A program made the position numbers and the translations under genes. A DNA stretch of 64,000 nt. It comes from DATKPE01 sp035524335. Lineage in GTDB: Bacteria; Bacteroidota; Ignavibacteria; UBA10030; SZUA-254. The notes beneath the pieces were generated by a model. The model saw only the letters and a program-made list of their open reading frames with translations. It was not told the DNA's origin and did no database searches. The stretch is from NCBI GenBank assembly GCA_035524335.1, contig DATKPE010000034.1, positions 1 through 64,000 on the forward strand. Reading direction: 5' to 3'. Numbering within the stretch: the stretch's first letter is position 1; each line of letters begins with the position of its first letter. Positions 1 through 9,105 of this stretch are shown here, one piece after another.

Positions 1-7
1 CTGCGCA

Positions 8-1939
8 TCAATTTCCCCTCCCTGCGCCCCCGCCGAGCGTCGATTTTGCGGCGGCGAGAAAGCGTCCGATTTCCGCCTGCCCCGCGCCGGTGCGCAAAAG
101 ATATGATCCGCGATGGCTCAGCTGAGCGATGAGAAGCGCCTCAAAATCGGCCGGCGGGCCGAGGTTCACCCCCTCATTGTACTGCTCGATCATTTCCGCC
201 GACGCGGAAAATTCTCCGCGGAAAAGCGACGCTTCCGCCAGCCCCCTCACGGCGGAGAGATTCGCGGCATCCCAGGTCAGGGCGCGGCGGAAGTACTCCT
301 CCGCTCTCGCATCCTCTCCCGCATCCAGCAGGACGGTTCCGAGCCGGTAGGCGAAACGGCTCAGTTCCTCATCCGGAACCGATGCCCCGGACCCGATTGC
401 CGCGAGTATGTTCTCGCGCTCGGCGATCGCAGAGCCCGGATCGGGGATGAGAAGACACCCGGCGTCGAGGATGTACGCGGAGCCGTGATAATATCCGTCA
501 AAACTCCAGCGGCCGATGTCGCGAAGCCGCTCGCCTGCCAGATTCCTGTTCCCGTTGAGGAAGAAAAATACGGCGGGCACCGCGCCGAAGGCGAGAGCAA
601 GCACCGCGAGCCTTCGCGGAAGCGCCGTGTCGCGGAAGTGCGCGAAGATATCCTGCGCCACGGCTCCCCCGAAAAAGAGAATCGACGGGGTGATGAGTGC
701 GAGCATGTCCCAGTCGCGCATCGGGGTGAGCATCGTGTTGATGGTAACATCGAACAGCGAAAAATAAAAAAGACCGAGGGCATAGAACACGATCCTGGGC
801 GAGCTCCATCGCACGCACCGCCGCGCCGCGGGGGAAGCGATGAGAAGAACGATCAGCCCGGGCGAAGCGGCGAGGAGAAATTCCTGGACGATGTCATCGA
901 GATGCTTCCACGACAGGAGGGAATAATCGTGGGGAGGCGTCGCGCCGTTGAAGAGCGGCAGGAAAATGCGCTTTGTTTCGTTCAGCGTATGCCCGGGGGC
1001 GACGTCCTGCGCCCTGAAGACGAAGAAATACAGGAGACCGCAGAGAAGGAGGGAAACGCCGACGGCGATCCGGACCCTGACGCCCGTGATCCATTTTCCC
1101 CGGGCGGGATCTATGCCGGAGAGCGTGTGGAGAATCAGGAAAACAAGCGCCGGCGTGAAGAGGATCATCTGCAGGTGAAGCTTGACGCCGACGACGAAGC
1201 AGATCAGGAGCCAGGGAAGGAGCGGTTTCCCGTCGAGGATATGCCAGGCGATTATCAGGAACACGGTCATGCAGAGATACGCGAGGGCATAATCCTCCAC
1301 GTAACCGAAAAAGAGCTCGTTCGCCCCGCACAGCAGGCCCGTGACGAGCATGAACAGACGCCAGGCGTTTGTCCCGCCGGCCCGCAGGACGAACCGGAGA
1401 TAGATCATAATGAAGAGACCCCCGGCCGCAGAGCTGACGATCTGATACGCCGACGCGGTGGTGAGATGGGCCATCTTTGCGACGTTCTGGTGAATATAGC
1501 GGGTCAGCGGCTCATAATCGGAAAACCCGAGGACGTCGGTGAGCGAAAGTTCCCCCGGGCCGCGGCCGGCGATGAGGGTGCGCGTATCGCCGTACATGTC
1601 GATCGCGACGCGGTTCGTGTAAAGAAAAAATATCCCGCCCGCGCCCGCCAGTATGGCGAGAGCTCCATAGAGTGGCTTGTAGTTCAGACGTCCGCTGGCG
1701 GCCGTCTGTGCGGATCCGGACGGGATGAACGCGATGCCGATGGCGGCGAGAAGCTGTATCCCGATCACGGCGAGGGCGACGGGCGGCGGGACATAGGCGA
1801 GGAGGTGGACGCCCCAGAGTCCGGCGGCGGGATGGAGCATTCCGATCAGATAGAATGCGGACATTGCCGCGGCGGCCGCGGCGACGGCGGCGGCAAACCT
1901 GCGGGGGGAGACTTCAGCGGGAAGGTTTGAACTCGGCAT
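8..1939 (-). CDS. Polytopic membrane protein with C-terminal TPR-like segment
   Basis: 643 aa. About ten strongly hydrophobic segments lie between residues 17 and 465, followed by a soluble tail. At about 527-590 the tail has two helical hairpins typical of TPR repeats (ARAEEYFRRALTWDAANLSA). The membrane part resembles GT-C glycosyltransferase-type proteins, but I see no clear DD or DE catalytic motif, so the activity is unassigned. It is the last gene of a minus-strand run with GT2, GT9 and YfhO-family genes, which suggests a role in making or exporting surface glycan. Its ATG lies 26 bases inside the 3' end of the preceding small gene. Function is inferred from context only. Confidence 0.8.
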   Translation of the reverse strand: MPSSNLPAEVSPRRFAAAVAAAAAAMSAFYLIGMLHPAAGLWGVHLLAYVPPPVALAVIGIQLLAAIGIAFIPSGSAQTAASGRLNYKPLYGALAILAGAGGIFFLYTNRVAIDMYGDTRTLIAGRGPGELSLTDVLGFSDYEPLTRYIHQNVAKMAHLTTASAYQIVSSAAGGLFIMIYLRFVLRAGGTNAWRLFMLVTGLLCGANELFFGYVEDYALAYLCMTVFLIIAWHILDGKPLLPWLLICFVVGVKLHLQMILFTPALVFLILHTLSGIDPARGKWITGVRVRIAVGVSLLLCGLLYFFVFRAQDVAPGHTLNETKRIFLPLFNGATPPHDYSLLSWKHLDDIVQEFLLAASPGLIVLLIASPAARRCVRWSSPRIVFYALGLFYFSLFDVTINTMLTPMRDWDMLALITPSILFFGGAVAQDIFAHFRDTALPRRLAVLALAFGAVPAVFFFLNGNRNLAGERLRDIGRWSFDGYYHGSAYILDAGCLLIPDPGSAIAERENILAAIGSGASVPDEELSRFAYRLGTVLLDAGEDARAEEYFRRALTWDAANLSAVRGLAEASLFRGEFSASAEMIEQYNEGVNLGPPADFEALLIAQLSHRGSYLLRTGAGQAEIGRFLAAAKSTLGGGAGRGN

Positions 1940-2291
1940 CCGTGCAGTCCACAGTGCGGAGCGTATCCCCGGCGAAGAGCCAGCCGGCGACGCATTTTTC
2001 CCGGGGCGGGATCGTTACCCGTCCGGCCACGGTATCGGCAGGTCCGCTTGCGAGCCGGTAGCTGAAGGTGAGGGTGGAATCGGTCCTGTTGACAAATATC
2101 CACTCCATCCTGTTCTTTCCGGTGACGGAGTCGGCGCCGACCCGGCGATAGGCGAACGAAACGTACGGGAAACCGGGGAGCCGCCGGCTGAGGATCTTTT
2201 CCTGTCCGGGGGACGAGACGGAGAGCAGGGCCATGAGAGGGACGACGCAGAGGAGCCGGAGCGCGACGGCTGTTCTTCCCCGCAGGATCAC
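1914..2291 (-). CDS. Small exported protein between YfhO and the TPR membrane protein
   Basis: 125 aa from a GTG start. The GTG overlaps the TGA of the YfhO-family gene as GTGA, a typical translational-coupling arrangement that decides the start. Residues 1-30 form a basic then hydrophobic signal peptide or anchor (RTAVALRLLCVVPLMALL). The remainder looks like a small beta-sandwich, with the stretch MEWIFVNRTDSTLTFSYRL followed by a P-rich strand and two Cys near the end. I do not recognise the family. The upstream extension in the same frame (to 2510) is shadow sequence over the YfhO gene. The tight overlap on both sides implies co-expression with the glycan genes. Confidence 0.65.
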   Translation of the reverse strand: MILRGRTAVALRLLCVVPLMALLSVSSPGQEKILSRRLPGFPYVSFAYRRVGADSVTGKNRMEWIFVNRTDSTLTFSYRLASGPADTVAGRVTIPPREKCVAGWLFAGDTLRTVDCTDAEFKPSR

Positions 2292-4579
2292 GGAACGACC
2301 CGTGCGGCGGGCTTTTCCTTCCGGTACCCGACGCCGAGACCGGCAAGCGAAATCAGCAGGGTTACGGCGCTGAGTATTATCCCGCGATGGAAACTTTCCG
2401 GCTCGAAGGAGACGACGACCGTATGATCTCCGGGGGTAAGAGGAATCGCCCGCAGGCACCAGTCGGCGCGGAGAACGGGCTGTTCGTGTCCGTCCACGAC
2501 CGCCTTCCATCCGGGATACCAGATCTCGCTGAGAACCAGGAAGGAAGTTCTCGCCGCGGCGACGCGGAGGTCGATTCGATTGAGATCGTAGGCGGTGATG
2601 GCCGCAGTTCCGGGTGGCGCAGAATCGTCGTGCACCGGCCGAACGGGGGGATTTTCCTCCAGGACGATCTGGTTCCTGTAGCGGAAGGCCGGACCTTCCA
2701 TGAAGGATCGCTCCGCCGTCTCATCGCGTATGACGGTATCCTGATCGGCGAGAAAAGCGCGCGGGAGATAGGTCGTCGAGGTTCTGAGGCCGGCGGTCTG
2801 CTTCTGGTTGTCGACGTCCGTGCGGTACTTTGCGTTCAGGAGATCGTAGCACGGCAGACCCGGGGGATAATTCCGCTGGAGGGCGAGCGGCGTGTATCCC
2901 TCACACAAAAAAATCCTGTCGACCATCCCCTGGTTGCGGTCGAGGATCATGGCTCCCCCGACTCTCGAGTTGACCCGGAACAGTTCCTTTGAACCGTCGT
3001 CCTTCAGGAAATTGACCAGCTCGGCGGTGCGCTGGTAGTAGGCGTCGGGATTTGTTTCACCGTTGTTCTGGTCATACCCGAAGACCATCATATCCGTCAG
3101 ATGAAACGCGATGAGAGCCAGGAGGAGGCGGACCGGGGTGAGGATCTCCTTCCAGGTCAGAAAGAGGAGGCCGCTCAGCACGCAGGAGAGGAGGGCGGCG
3201 ATGCCGGCGGCATGCACCGTGACGGCGTGGATCTGCTCGAAGTTCCGCGCACCGGGGGAAGGCTGAAAGACGCCGCCGGCGGCGCAGAGATAGACGAGGA
3301 CGCCTGCGGCGGCTGTCCCCGCGGCGATATTTCTCAGCGTGCGGGGGGATTGCCGGCGAAGGTCGAACAGCTGTTTCAGGCCGAAGCCGCTGAGGACCGC
3401 AACGGCGAAGGCGACATAGAAGGACATGCGGCCCGGGACGCGGAACTTATCGAACCCCGGAACCGTCGAGAAGAAGAACGAATGCAGGAAGAAGTTGTCG
3501 CCGAACGCATAGAGGAGTCCGAAGAGAAGGACGAGCGAGAAGAACAGGACGGTGCGATTCCTCTTCAGGAGGAGGAGCGCGGCGGCGGCGAGGGTCAGCG
3601 GCGCCAGTCCGGCGTAGATGCACGTTTCCCAGTATTCCCAGTAGCTCCCCTGAAGCCAGAAGTCGCTCCCCTGTGCCCCGCTCGCGCCGAAATACTTCGG
3701 CGCAATCAGTGTGATGAGCTGTTGGAACCGGAGCGATCCTTCGGACGACTTTGCAAACGATATTTCGGCTCTCTGGGAGAGTCCGGCCAGTTCGGCGGTC
3801 GGGAGGAGCTGGAGCGCGGTCAGGCCCAGGGCCAGGACGATCGCGCCGGCGGCCAGAGCGCTCATGCCGGCGGCGGCTCCGTACTGCCGGGCGCGGATCA
3901 CCGGCCAGAGCTCGAACAGGAAAAACCCGAGGAGCAGGAGAAGCACATAGACCGTGAACTGCGGTGAACCGGCGAGGATCGAGTGGCCGAGGAGGAGTCC
4001 GGCCGCGATCATCCAGAAGAAGGAACGGCGGAGAATCGAACGCCGGAGCGCGAAGAGCACCAGCGGAGTCCACGCAATCTGGGTGACGAAGGTTTCATGG
4101 ATCAACTGCATGATCATGAAGCCGGAGAGCATGTAGGCGACGCCCGAAAAGAGGGCATATCCTTTTTCGAGTCCCAGGTCGCGGACGAACAGGTACATGG
4201 CCCAGCCCGCGAGAACGAAATGGGCGATGATGAGGATTTCGACCCAGAGAAAGTAGAGCTTTCCTGATCCGGCGGCGAGGGTCAGGAGGAGGTTCGGAAT
4301 ATAGAAGAGGGCCGTCTGGATATCGGCCTGGAACGGCATGCCGTTGTAGGTAAAGGGATTCCAGAGCGGGAGGCTTCCGTGCGCGAGAGAGACCGCGGCG
4401 AAATTGCGGAAGGCATAATACTGGTAGATGAAATCCTCCCAGAAGAAGGCGTTCCGGAAGAGGATGTCGCGGAAGAAGACGGCGGTCAGCAGGGTGCAGA
4501 CGGCGGCGGCCTGCCACGATTTCAGCCCGGCGAGCGGCTGGGCGGATGTCCCCTGTTTCTGACTGTTCCCCTGTTTCAT
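2288..4579 (-). CDS. YfhO-family polytopic membrane protein
   Basis: 763 aa. The pattern is that of bacterial YfhO-family (GT-C superfamily-like) proteins: a cytosolic N-terminus of about 25 aa, then a first membrane helix and the loop FFWEDFIYQYYAFRNF. About a dozen helices follow, then a large extracytoplasmic C-terminal domain (about 500-730) and a last helix near 735-755. YfhO proteins are linked to glycosylation of lipoteichoic acid or other surface polymers in Gram-positives; the substrate here is unknown. The motif LPLWNPFTYNGMPFQAD is the family hallmark. It starts 22 bases after the GT9 gene and is part of the same operon. No Shine-Dalgarno is visible at the ATG. Confidence 0.85.
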   Translation of the reverse strand: MKQGNSQKQGTSAQPLAGLKSWQAAAVCTLLTAVFFRDILFRNAFFWEDFIYQYYAFRNFAAVSLAHGSLPLWNPFTYNGMPFQADIQTALFYIPNLLLTLAAGSGKLYFLWVEILIIAHFVLAGWAMYLFVRDLGLEKGYALFSGVAYMLSGFMIMQLIHETFVTQIAWTPLVLFALRRSILRRSFFWMIAAGLLLGHSILAGSPQFTVYVLLLLLGFFLFELWPVIRARQYGAAAGMSALAAGAIVLALGLTALQLLPTAELAGLSQRAEISFAKSSEGSLRFQQLITLIAPKYFGASGAQGSDFWLQGSYWEYWETCIYAGLAPLTLAAAALLLLKRNRTVLFFSLVLLFGLLYAFGDNFFLHSFFFSTVPGFDKFRVPGRMSFYVAFAVAVLSGFGLKQLFDLRRQSPRTLRNIAAGTAAAGVLVYLCAAGGVFQPSPGARNFEQIHAVTVHAAGIAALLSCVLSGLLFLTWKEILTPVRLLLALIAFHLTDMMVFGYDQNNGETNPDAYYQRTAELVNFLKDDGSKELFRVNSRVGGAMILDRNQGMVDRIFLCEGYTPLALQRNYPPGLPCYDLLNAKYRTDVDNQKQTAGLRTSTTYLPRAFLADQDTVIRDETAERSFMEGPAFRYRNQIVLEENPPVRPVHDDSAPPGTAAITAYDLNRIDLRVAAARTSFLVLSEIWYPGWKAVVDGHEQPVLRADWCLRAIPLTPGDHTVVVSFEPESFHRGIILSAVTLLISLAGLGVGYRKEKPAARVVP

Positions 4580-4601
4580 CCGTGCGGGCGGGCGGGACGG
4601 T

Positions 4602-5684
4602 TCATTTCAGCCAGCGGAGGCAGGCCTCCGTCACCGTATCGACGGAGAGGTACTGCATGCAGTCGTTCGGGCAGGTCGGGGAATAGAAGCAGGAGCAGTC
4701 GAAATCCGGTTCCAGGATTTCGCCCCGGCCGTAAAGTTCGAACTCGTGCCGGTTGAAGATATTATTGAAGAGGATCATGTTTTTCCGCATGCCGATGGCG
4801 ATATGCATGCCCATGGTGACCGCAGTGACGACGAGACTGCACTGGTCGACTTCGCCCATGAATTCCGTGAGGGAAAAATGTCCGAGGTACCGGGCGCCGC
4901 TCGCTTTTGCGATGCGGAGGTTCTTGGCATGCTCCTGTTCCCCGCCGAGGAGGAGCGGCACACAGCCCGCTTTTTTGAGCCGGCGGGCGAGGGCGATCCA
5001 GTTTTTTTCGGCCCAGAGACGCGAGGTCCAGCGGCCTCCACAGCCGGTATTGAGCCCGACGATTTTCTTCCCCTTCGGGAGCTTCCAGTCGTGCGCCGGC
5101 GGGACCGGCATGATGTACTCCTCGCCGGCGAAGGTGAATCCGCAGATCTCGAAGATCTCCTGCTGATAGGATTTCGTGTTTTCCTTGCTGAGGTCGTCGA
5201 AGACGCCGGTGAGGAATTTGTGGGCGGCGGCGGCGTCGATCGGGGCACAGCGCCCGTCCTTCCAGGTGAAGCCTTTCTTGATCGGAGCGCGGAGCTGGGC
5301 ACAGAGCGACGCCGCTTCCCGGTCCTTGTCGAGACTGTAAATGACGTCGAAATCGGTTCCCATCAGCGTCACGACGCTCTGGGGGGTAAAGGGAAGAATG
5401 AGGTCGACGCTTTTCGGAACGATCTCCGGTGTGTTCGTCAGCCACCAGATCCTCGCATGAGGTTCCGTTTCGGCGAGCTTGCGGAGGAGCGGCGTGGTTC
5501 TGATCACGTCGCCGAGCGCGCCGAGCTTGATGATGAGGATGTGCTTCTTCATCGGGTCGTAGTACGCGCAGTCGCGTCCATCCGCCCCGACGCAGTGCAC
5601 CCCGTGCTCCTTGTGGGGCCGGCACGGGATGTCGCCCCGGAAGGCGCGGCAATCGGTTTTGAGTTGTCGTGCGGTCATCGTCAT
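4602..5684 (-). CDS. GT9-family glycosyltransferase (heptosyltransferase-like) with Cys clusters
   Basis: 360 aa. The ATG at 5684 is chosen because AAGGAG lies 5 bases upstream. The core is a GT9/ADP-heptose:LPS heptosyltransferase fold: KHILIIKLGALGDVIRTTPLL at about 47-66 is the N-terminal nucleotide-sugar fold, and GLNTGCGGRW marks the second domain. Two cysteine groups are unusual: an N-terminal set (Cys12, 21, 31, 39, in the context FRGDIPCRPHKEHG) and a C-terminal set (Cys330, 332, 338, 342, 355). They could bind a metal or an Fe-S cluster, or form a structural lock; this is inference. Probably adds a heptose-like sugar to lipid-linked glycan at the cytoplasmic face. Confidence 0.85.
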   Translation of the reverse strand: MTMTARQLKTDCRAFRGDIPCRPHKEHGVHCVGADGRDCAYYDPMKKHILIIKLGALGDVIRTTPLLRKLAETEPHARIWWLTNTPEIVPKSVDLILPFTPQSVVTLMGTDFDVIYSLDKDREAASLCAQLRAPIKKGFTWKDGRCAPIDAAAAHKFLTGVFDDLSKENTKSYQQEIFEICGFTFAGEEYIMPVPPAHDWKLPKGKKIVGLNTGCGGRWTSRLWAEKNWIALARRLKKAGCVPLLLGGEQEHAKNLRIAKASGARYLGHFSLTEFMGEVDQCSLVVTAVTMGMHIAIGMRKNMILFNNIFNRHEFELYGRGEILEPDFDCSCFYSPTCPNDCMQYLSVDTVTEACLRWLK

Positions 5685-5736
5685 GTTCTCTCCTTCATAC
5701 GCGAGTGGTGCGGCGTGCGGAGACGCGCGGAACGGT

Positions 5737-6912
5737 CTATTTCCAGATTTCCCGGATGGAATATTCCTTTTCGGATGCATGCCGGCTTTTCGTCACCAGT
5801 TCGCCGAGAAGGCCGACCGAGACGATCTGCACGCCGACGATGATCAGGAGAATTCCTCCGAGGAAGAGAGGCCGGTTGCTGAGCGACATCCCCTGCGTCA
5901 GTTTCAGGACGGCAAGGGTGCCGTCGATGAGACAGCCGGAGAGGACGAACAGCATCCCCCAGAATCCGAACAGGTGCAGAGGCCTCTGCATGTAGCGGGT
6001 CGTGAAGAGAACGGTCAGCAGATCGAGGAACCCTTTCCAGAATCTTCCGATGCCGAATTTCGTTTTGCCGTACTTGCGCGGATGATGCTGGACGGTAATC
6101 TCCGTGACACGGAACCCGTGCCAGTGGGCCAGGACGGGAATATACCGGTGCAGTTCGCCGTAGATGTGCACCTCCTTGACGACCTCGCGGCGATAGATCT
6201 TCAGGCCGCAGTTGAAATCGTGGAGCCGGATGCCGGTCAGCAGGGAGGTGACGAAATTGAAAAACCGGGACGGGATGGTTTTGCTGATCGGGTCGCGCCG
6301 TTTTTTCTTCCAGCCCGACACCAGGTCAAACCCTTTTTTCACCTCGTTGAGCAGATTGGGGATTTCATACGGATCGTCCTGGAGGTCCGCATCCATGGTC
6401 ACCACGAAGTTGCCCTCGGCGAGATTGAACCCGGCGGAGAGCGCGGCCGATTTCCCGAAGTTCCGCCGGAACCGGATCACCCTGATCCTTCTGTCGCGGT
6501 GGCGGAGATCGTGCAGGATCCTCATCGAACCGTCGGTACTGCCGTCATCCACAAAGATAATCTCGTAACGCCCGATTTTTCCGATCGCGCTCCTGATCTG
6601 ATCGTACAGCTCGCGGAGCGACCCCTCTTCGTTATAGAGGGGAACGACCACGCTCAGTTCCTTGGCGCCTTCATGCTGGGTCTGCTGGTCGTTGCGCACG
6701 TTCTGCTGCCGGGGAGGCCGCTGGGGCCTGTTCCGCCGGTCCCTCTGCTGATGCCGCTGTTGATCGGGCCTCTGCTGTCCCTGCTGGGACTGCTGGCCGG
6801 CCGGCGGAGAGCCTGCCGGCGCCTGCGGTTGGGGCTGATCGGCCGGTTTCGGCCCTGTTTCGGGTCCCGATTCCGGCTCACCACTCTGTATTTCGTTGTT
6901 TTCTTCAGTCAT
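5737..6912 (-). CDS. GT2 glycosyltransferase, DPM1/GtrB-like, with disordered N-terminus
   Basis: 391 aa. Residues 1-82 are Gln/Pro/Arg-rich and probably disordered. The GT-A domain follows: LSVVVPLYNEEGS (about 86), FVDDGSTDGS (about 120) and the metal-binding MDADLQDDP (about 172). Two membrane helices near the C-terminus (about 305-370) fit the polyprenol-phosphate mannosyl/glucosyl transferase (GtrB/DPM1-like) subgroup. These enzymes load a sugar from a nucleotide donor onto undecaprenyl phosphate for later use by GT-C enzymes. The start has AAGGAG 5 bases upstream, and a promoter sits at 6936-6964, so this is the first gene of the glycan operon running to position 8. Confidence 0.9.
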   Translation of the reverse strand: MTEENNEIQSGEPESGPETGPKPADQPQPQAPAGSPPAGQQSQQGQQRPDQQRHQQRDRRNRPQRPPRQQNVRNDQQTQHEGAKELSVVVPLYNEEGSLRELYDQIRSAIGKIGRYEIIFVDDGSTDGSMRILHDLRHRDRRIRVIRFRRNFGKSAALSAGFNLAEGNFVVTMDADLQDDPYEIPNLLNEVKKGFDLVSGWKKKRRDPISKTIPSRFFNFVTSLLTGIRLHDFNCGLKIYRREVVKEVHIYGELHRYIPVLAHWHGFRVTEITVQHHPRKYGKTKFGIGRFWKGFLDLLTVLFTTRYMQRPLHLFGFWGMLFVLSGCLIDGTLAVLKLTQGMSLSNRPLFLGGILLIIVGVQIVSVGLLGELVTKSRHASEKEYSIREIWK

Positions 6913-6935
6913 GGAACTCCTTGAAAATTCACGTT

Positions 6936-6964
6936 AACATACGATTTTTCCGGCAGAGAATCAA
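6936..6964 (-). promoter_or_regulatory. Promoter of the glycosyltransferase operon
   Basis: TTGATT, 17-base spacer, TATGTT on the minus strand. The -35 overlaps the last codon and stop of the M19 dipeptidase gene. Predicted transcription starts about 17 bases before the GT2 ATG. Confidence 0.5.
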
Positions 6965-8169
6965 TGAACGGAGCTCGTGCCGGCTTGAACGCGGTGCTTC
7001 TCCACTTCCGCCATCACGCGGAGGACATTCTCCCCCAGAATCTTCCGGATATCCTCCTCGCGGTAGCCGCGCTTCAGAAGCTCCCGCGTAATGAGCGGAT
7101 AGTCCGAGACGTCGTCCATTCCCGCAGGCGTGACGGTGATCCCGTCGAAGTCGGATCCGATCCCGACGTGATCGGCGCCGATGAGCCGCGCCATGTAATC
7201 GATGTGATCGATCAGCATCGACAGAGGCGGCCGGATGGAATCGTACTGCGGGCGGAGATGCTCCGCCTCCAGCATTTCCCGGATAAAGGGATCGCCCGTC
7301 AGGGTCGACCGGTACTCTTCGATCACTCCCCTGTTCCTCGCGCGCATTGCCGTCTCCCTGCCGCCGAATCCGCTGTCGATGAACCAGGGGGCGAAGTTCA
7401 CGCACGCCACTCCGCCGCGGGCCGCGAGCGCCTTCAGCTGGCGATCCGTCAGGTTGCGACGGTGGTGGCAGAGCGCCCATGCGGACGAGTGCGAGGCGAT
7501 CACGGGCGCGTCCGAAACGGCCAGCACATCCCAGAAAGTCTGCGGGCCGGTGTGCGAAACGTCGACCATCATTCCGAGGTCGTTCATCCTCCGGACGATC
7601 TTTCTCCCGAGCGCGGTGAGTCCCCTGTGCTTCGGCGGATGCTTCGGATCCGTTTCGTCCTGGGCCGACGTGGCCCATCCGGTGCTGTTGTTCCAGGTGA
7701 GGGTCATGTACCGCACCCCGCGTTCGTAAAAATGATCAAGGAGGCGGAGGTCGCCGTTGATGGGATGCCCACCTTCCATGCCGAGGAGAACCGCAAGCCG
7801 GTGGTGCGCCGCGATATCCCGGGCCGACCCGGCGGTGACCGCGAAGCCGGTCCGGTCGGGGTTGCGCCGGACGAAGGCGAGAACGGTGTCTATCTGCTCA
7901 TCCGCCTGGGCGGCGTAGGAGCGGTCCTGTTTTTCCGGCGGTACCCAGATGGAGAAGAACTGCACATCGAGTCCGCCCGCCTTCCACCTCGGGAGATCGG
8001 ACTGGCCGTGGACCGTGCGCTTCGAAATGTCCTCTCCCGCGAGCATGCGCTGGACGACATCGTTGTGCGTATCCACGACGATCGCCCGCTCATGGATCTG
8101 CCGGTACTGCGTGGTATCCCCATCCCCGGATTTCGGGAGGAGCAGAAGAAGCGCAAGAAGGACGTGCAT
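6961..8169 (-). CDS. Membrane dipeptidase (peptidase family M19), exported
   Basis: 402 aa. A short hydrophobic signal (residues 1-12) precedes an amidohydrolase-fold M19 domain. Zinc ligands expected for renal-dipeptidase-type enzymes are visible: His35 and Asp37 in DTHND, Glu132 in LLGMEGGHP, His206 in DVSH and His227 in IASHSSAWAL. DHVGIGSDFDG near 330 is another family signature. The enzyme hydrolyses dipeptides, including some with a C-terminal D-residue. Length is normal for the family. An alternative start is possible because no Shine-Dalgarno is seen at the ATG. A GC hairpin (8193-8217) lies just upstream. Confidence 0.9.
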   Translation of the reverse strand: MHVLLALLLLLPKSGDGDTTQYRQIHERAIVVDTHNDVVQRMLAGEDISKRTVHGQSDLPRWKAGGLDVQFFSIWVPPEKQDRSYAAQADEQIDTVLAFVRRNPDRTGFAVTAGSARDIAAHHRLAVLLGMEGGHPINGDLRLLDHFYERGVRYMTLTWNNSTGWATSAQDETDPKHPPKHRGLTALGRKIVRRMNDLGMMVDVSHTGPQTFWDVLAVSDAPVIASHSSAWALCHHRRNLTDRQLKALAARGGVACVNFAPWFIDSGFGGRETAMRARNRGVIEEYRSTLTGDPFIREMLEAEHLRPQYDSIRPPLSMLIDHIDYMARLIGADHVGIGSDFDGITVTPAGMDDVSDYPLITRELLKRGYREEDIRKILGENVLRVMAEVEKHRVQAGTSSVH

Positions 8170-8192
8170 GTGTGGAGGAATCTTTCTGGACT

Positions 8193-8217
8193 CCCCGCGG
8201 GTGGTGAAGCCGCGGGG
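8193..8217 (-). repeat. 8-bp perfect GC hairpin between two genes
   Basis: CCCCGCGG and CCGCGGGG separated by 9 bases, between the end of the secreted-protein gene (8263) and the M19 start (8169). There is no U-run, so it may be an RNA processing or attenuation stem rather than a standard terminator. Confidence 0.4.
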
Positions 8218-8262
8218 ATACCGGATGTCCCGGGACCGACCGGAAGATCGGACCGGAGGTGA

Positions 8263-9105
8263 TTATTTTTTTTCGGTCGTTCCGATGGTGAAGTTGTCGA
8301 CCGCCCACCCCTCATAGGCGTTTGCCGCGTCGGCGAACGCGACGTACCGGAATCTGACGGAGGAGGCGGCAAAGATGTCCGGATACCCCGACTTCGTAAT
8401 CCTGAGCCTGCAGGCGACCCAGCCGGAAGGTCCCTCAGGTGTGCCGGTCGCACCGACAAGGGGATGCATCCCGTCGAGCGGATCGCCGTTGCTTGTCCAC
8501 CAGGCAATCGGGAGAACGGGATTTCCCGTGCCCGGGCCGTAGAGGCGGTAATCGTTCATGATCATTGTGGCGGTATCGGGCGGATTGCCCGTTCCGGACG
8601 ACGCATTCCGGTAGAGCGCCGTAGCGTACCAGTTCACCCCATCCGGATCGTTGAGCCGGCCGAGATGCTTCCAGCCCGATGTGCCGGCCGAGTATTCCAT
8701 CCAACTGCCGTCCCAGCCCGGTTCCACGCTGATACTCTGCTGAAAGGAGAGATAGAGAACGGTATCGTGCATCTGCGTCAGGTCGATCAGGGGGGAAACA
8801 AGAAGATTCGGGCCGGGATATCTGTGGGGATATCCCTCCTTGTCGGCAACGGCACCCTCGGTGTAGCGGTCGGGGTTCGCCGGGCTCTCGGTGACCCATG
8901 CGAGCCCGTCAACCGGTCCGCTCAGTTTTGTAAACGCGCTGTCGAGGCGGAAATCGTTCGTCGCCGTCCATCCCTGCGGGCCGTTGTTCCAGGTGAAGGT
9001 GAGGATGGAGGTGAGCGAGACCTCCGCCTGCGCATAAAGACCGTGAGAGCAGAGGAATATCAGCAGTATGATCTGAACCAGCGTGCGGCAATTCGGCAGG
9101 ATCAT
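8263..9105 (-). CDS. Secreted beta-rich protein, family not recognised
   Basis: 280 aa. The start is set at the ATG at 9105, which has a GGGGG Shine-Dalgarno 7 bases upstream. It is preferred over an in-frame ATG at 9153 that lies in the middle of a hairpin-rich leader. Residues 1-25 are a signal peptide ending near LYAQA. The mature part alternates beta-strands (TVLYLSFQQSISVEPGWDG, SVRFRYVAFADA) as in immune-inhibitor-A/MAM-like jelly-roll domains of extracellular proteases, and the C-terminal YEGWAVDNFTI is typical of that fold. There is no catalytic motif and no T9SS tail. It has its own promoter about 250 bases upstream and a structured leader. Confidence 0.7.
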   Translation of the reverse strand: MILPNCRTLVQIILLIFLCSHGLYAQAEVSLTSILTFTWNNGPQGWTATNDFRLDSAFTKLSGPVDGLAWVTESPANPDRYTEGAVADKEGYPHRYPGPNLLVSPLIDLTQMHDTVLYLSFQQSISVEPGWDGSWMEYSAGTSGWKHLGRLNDPDGVNWYATALYRNASSGTGNPPDTATMIMNDYRLYGPGTGNPVLPIAWWTSNGDPLDGMHPLVGATGTPEGPSGWVACRLRITKSGYPDIFAASSVRFRYVAFADAANAYEGWAVDNFTIGTTEKK

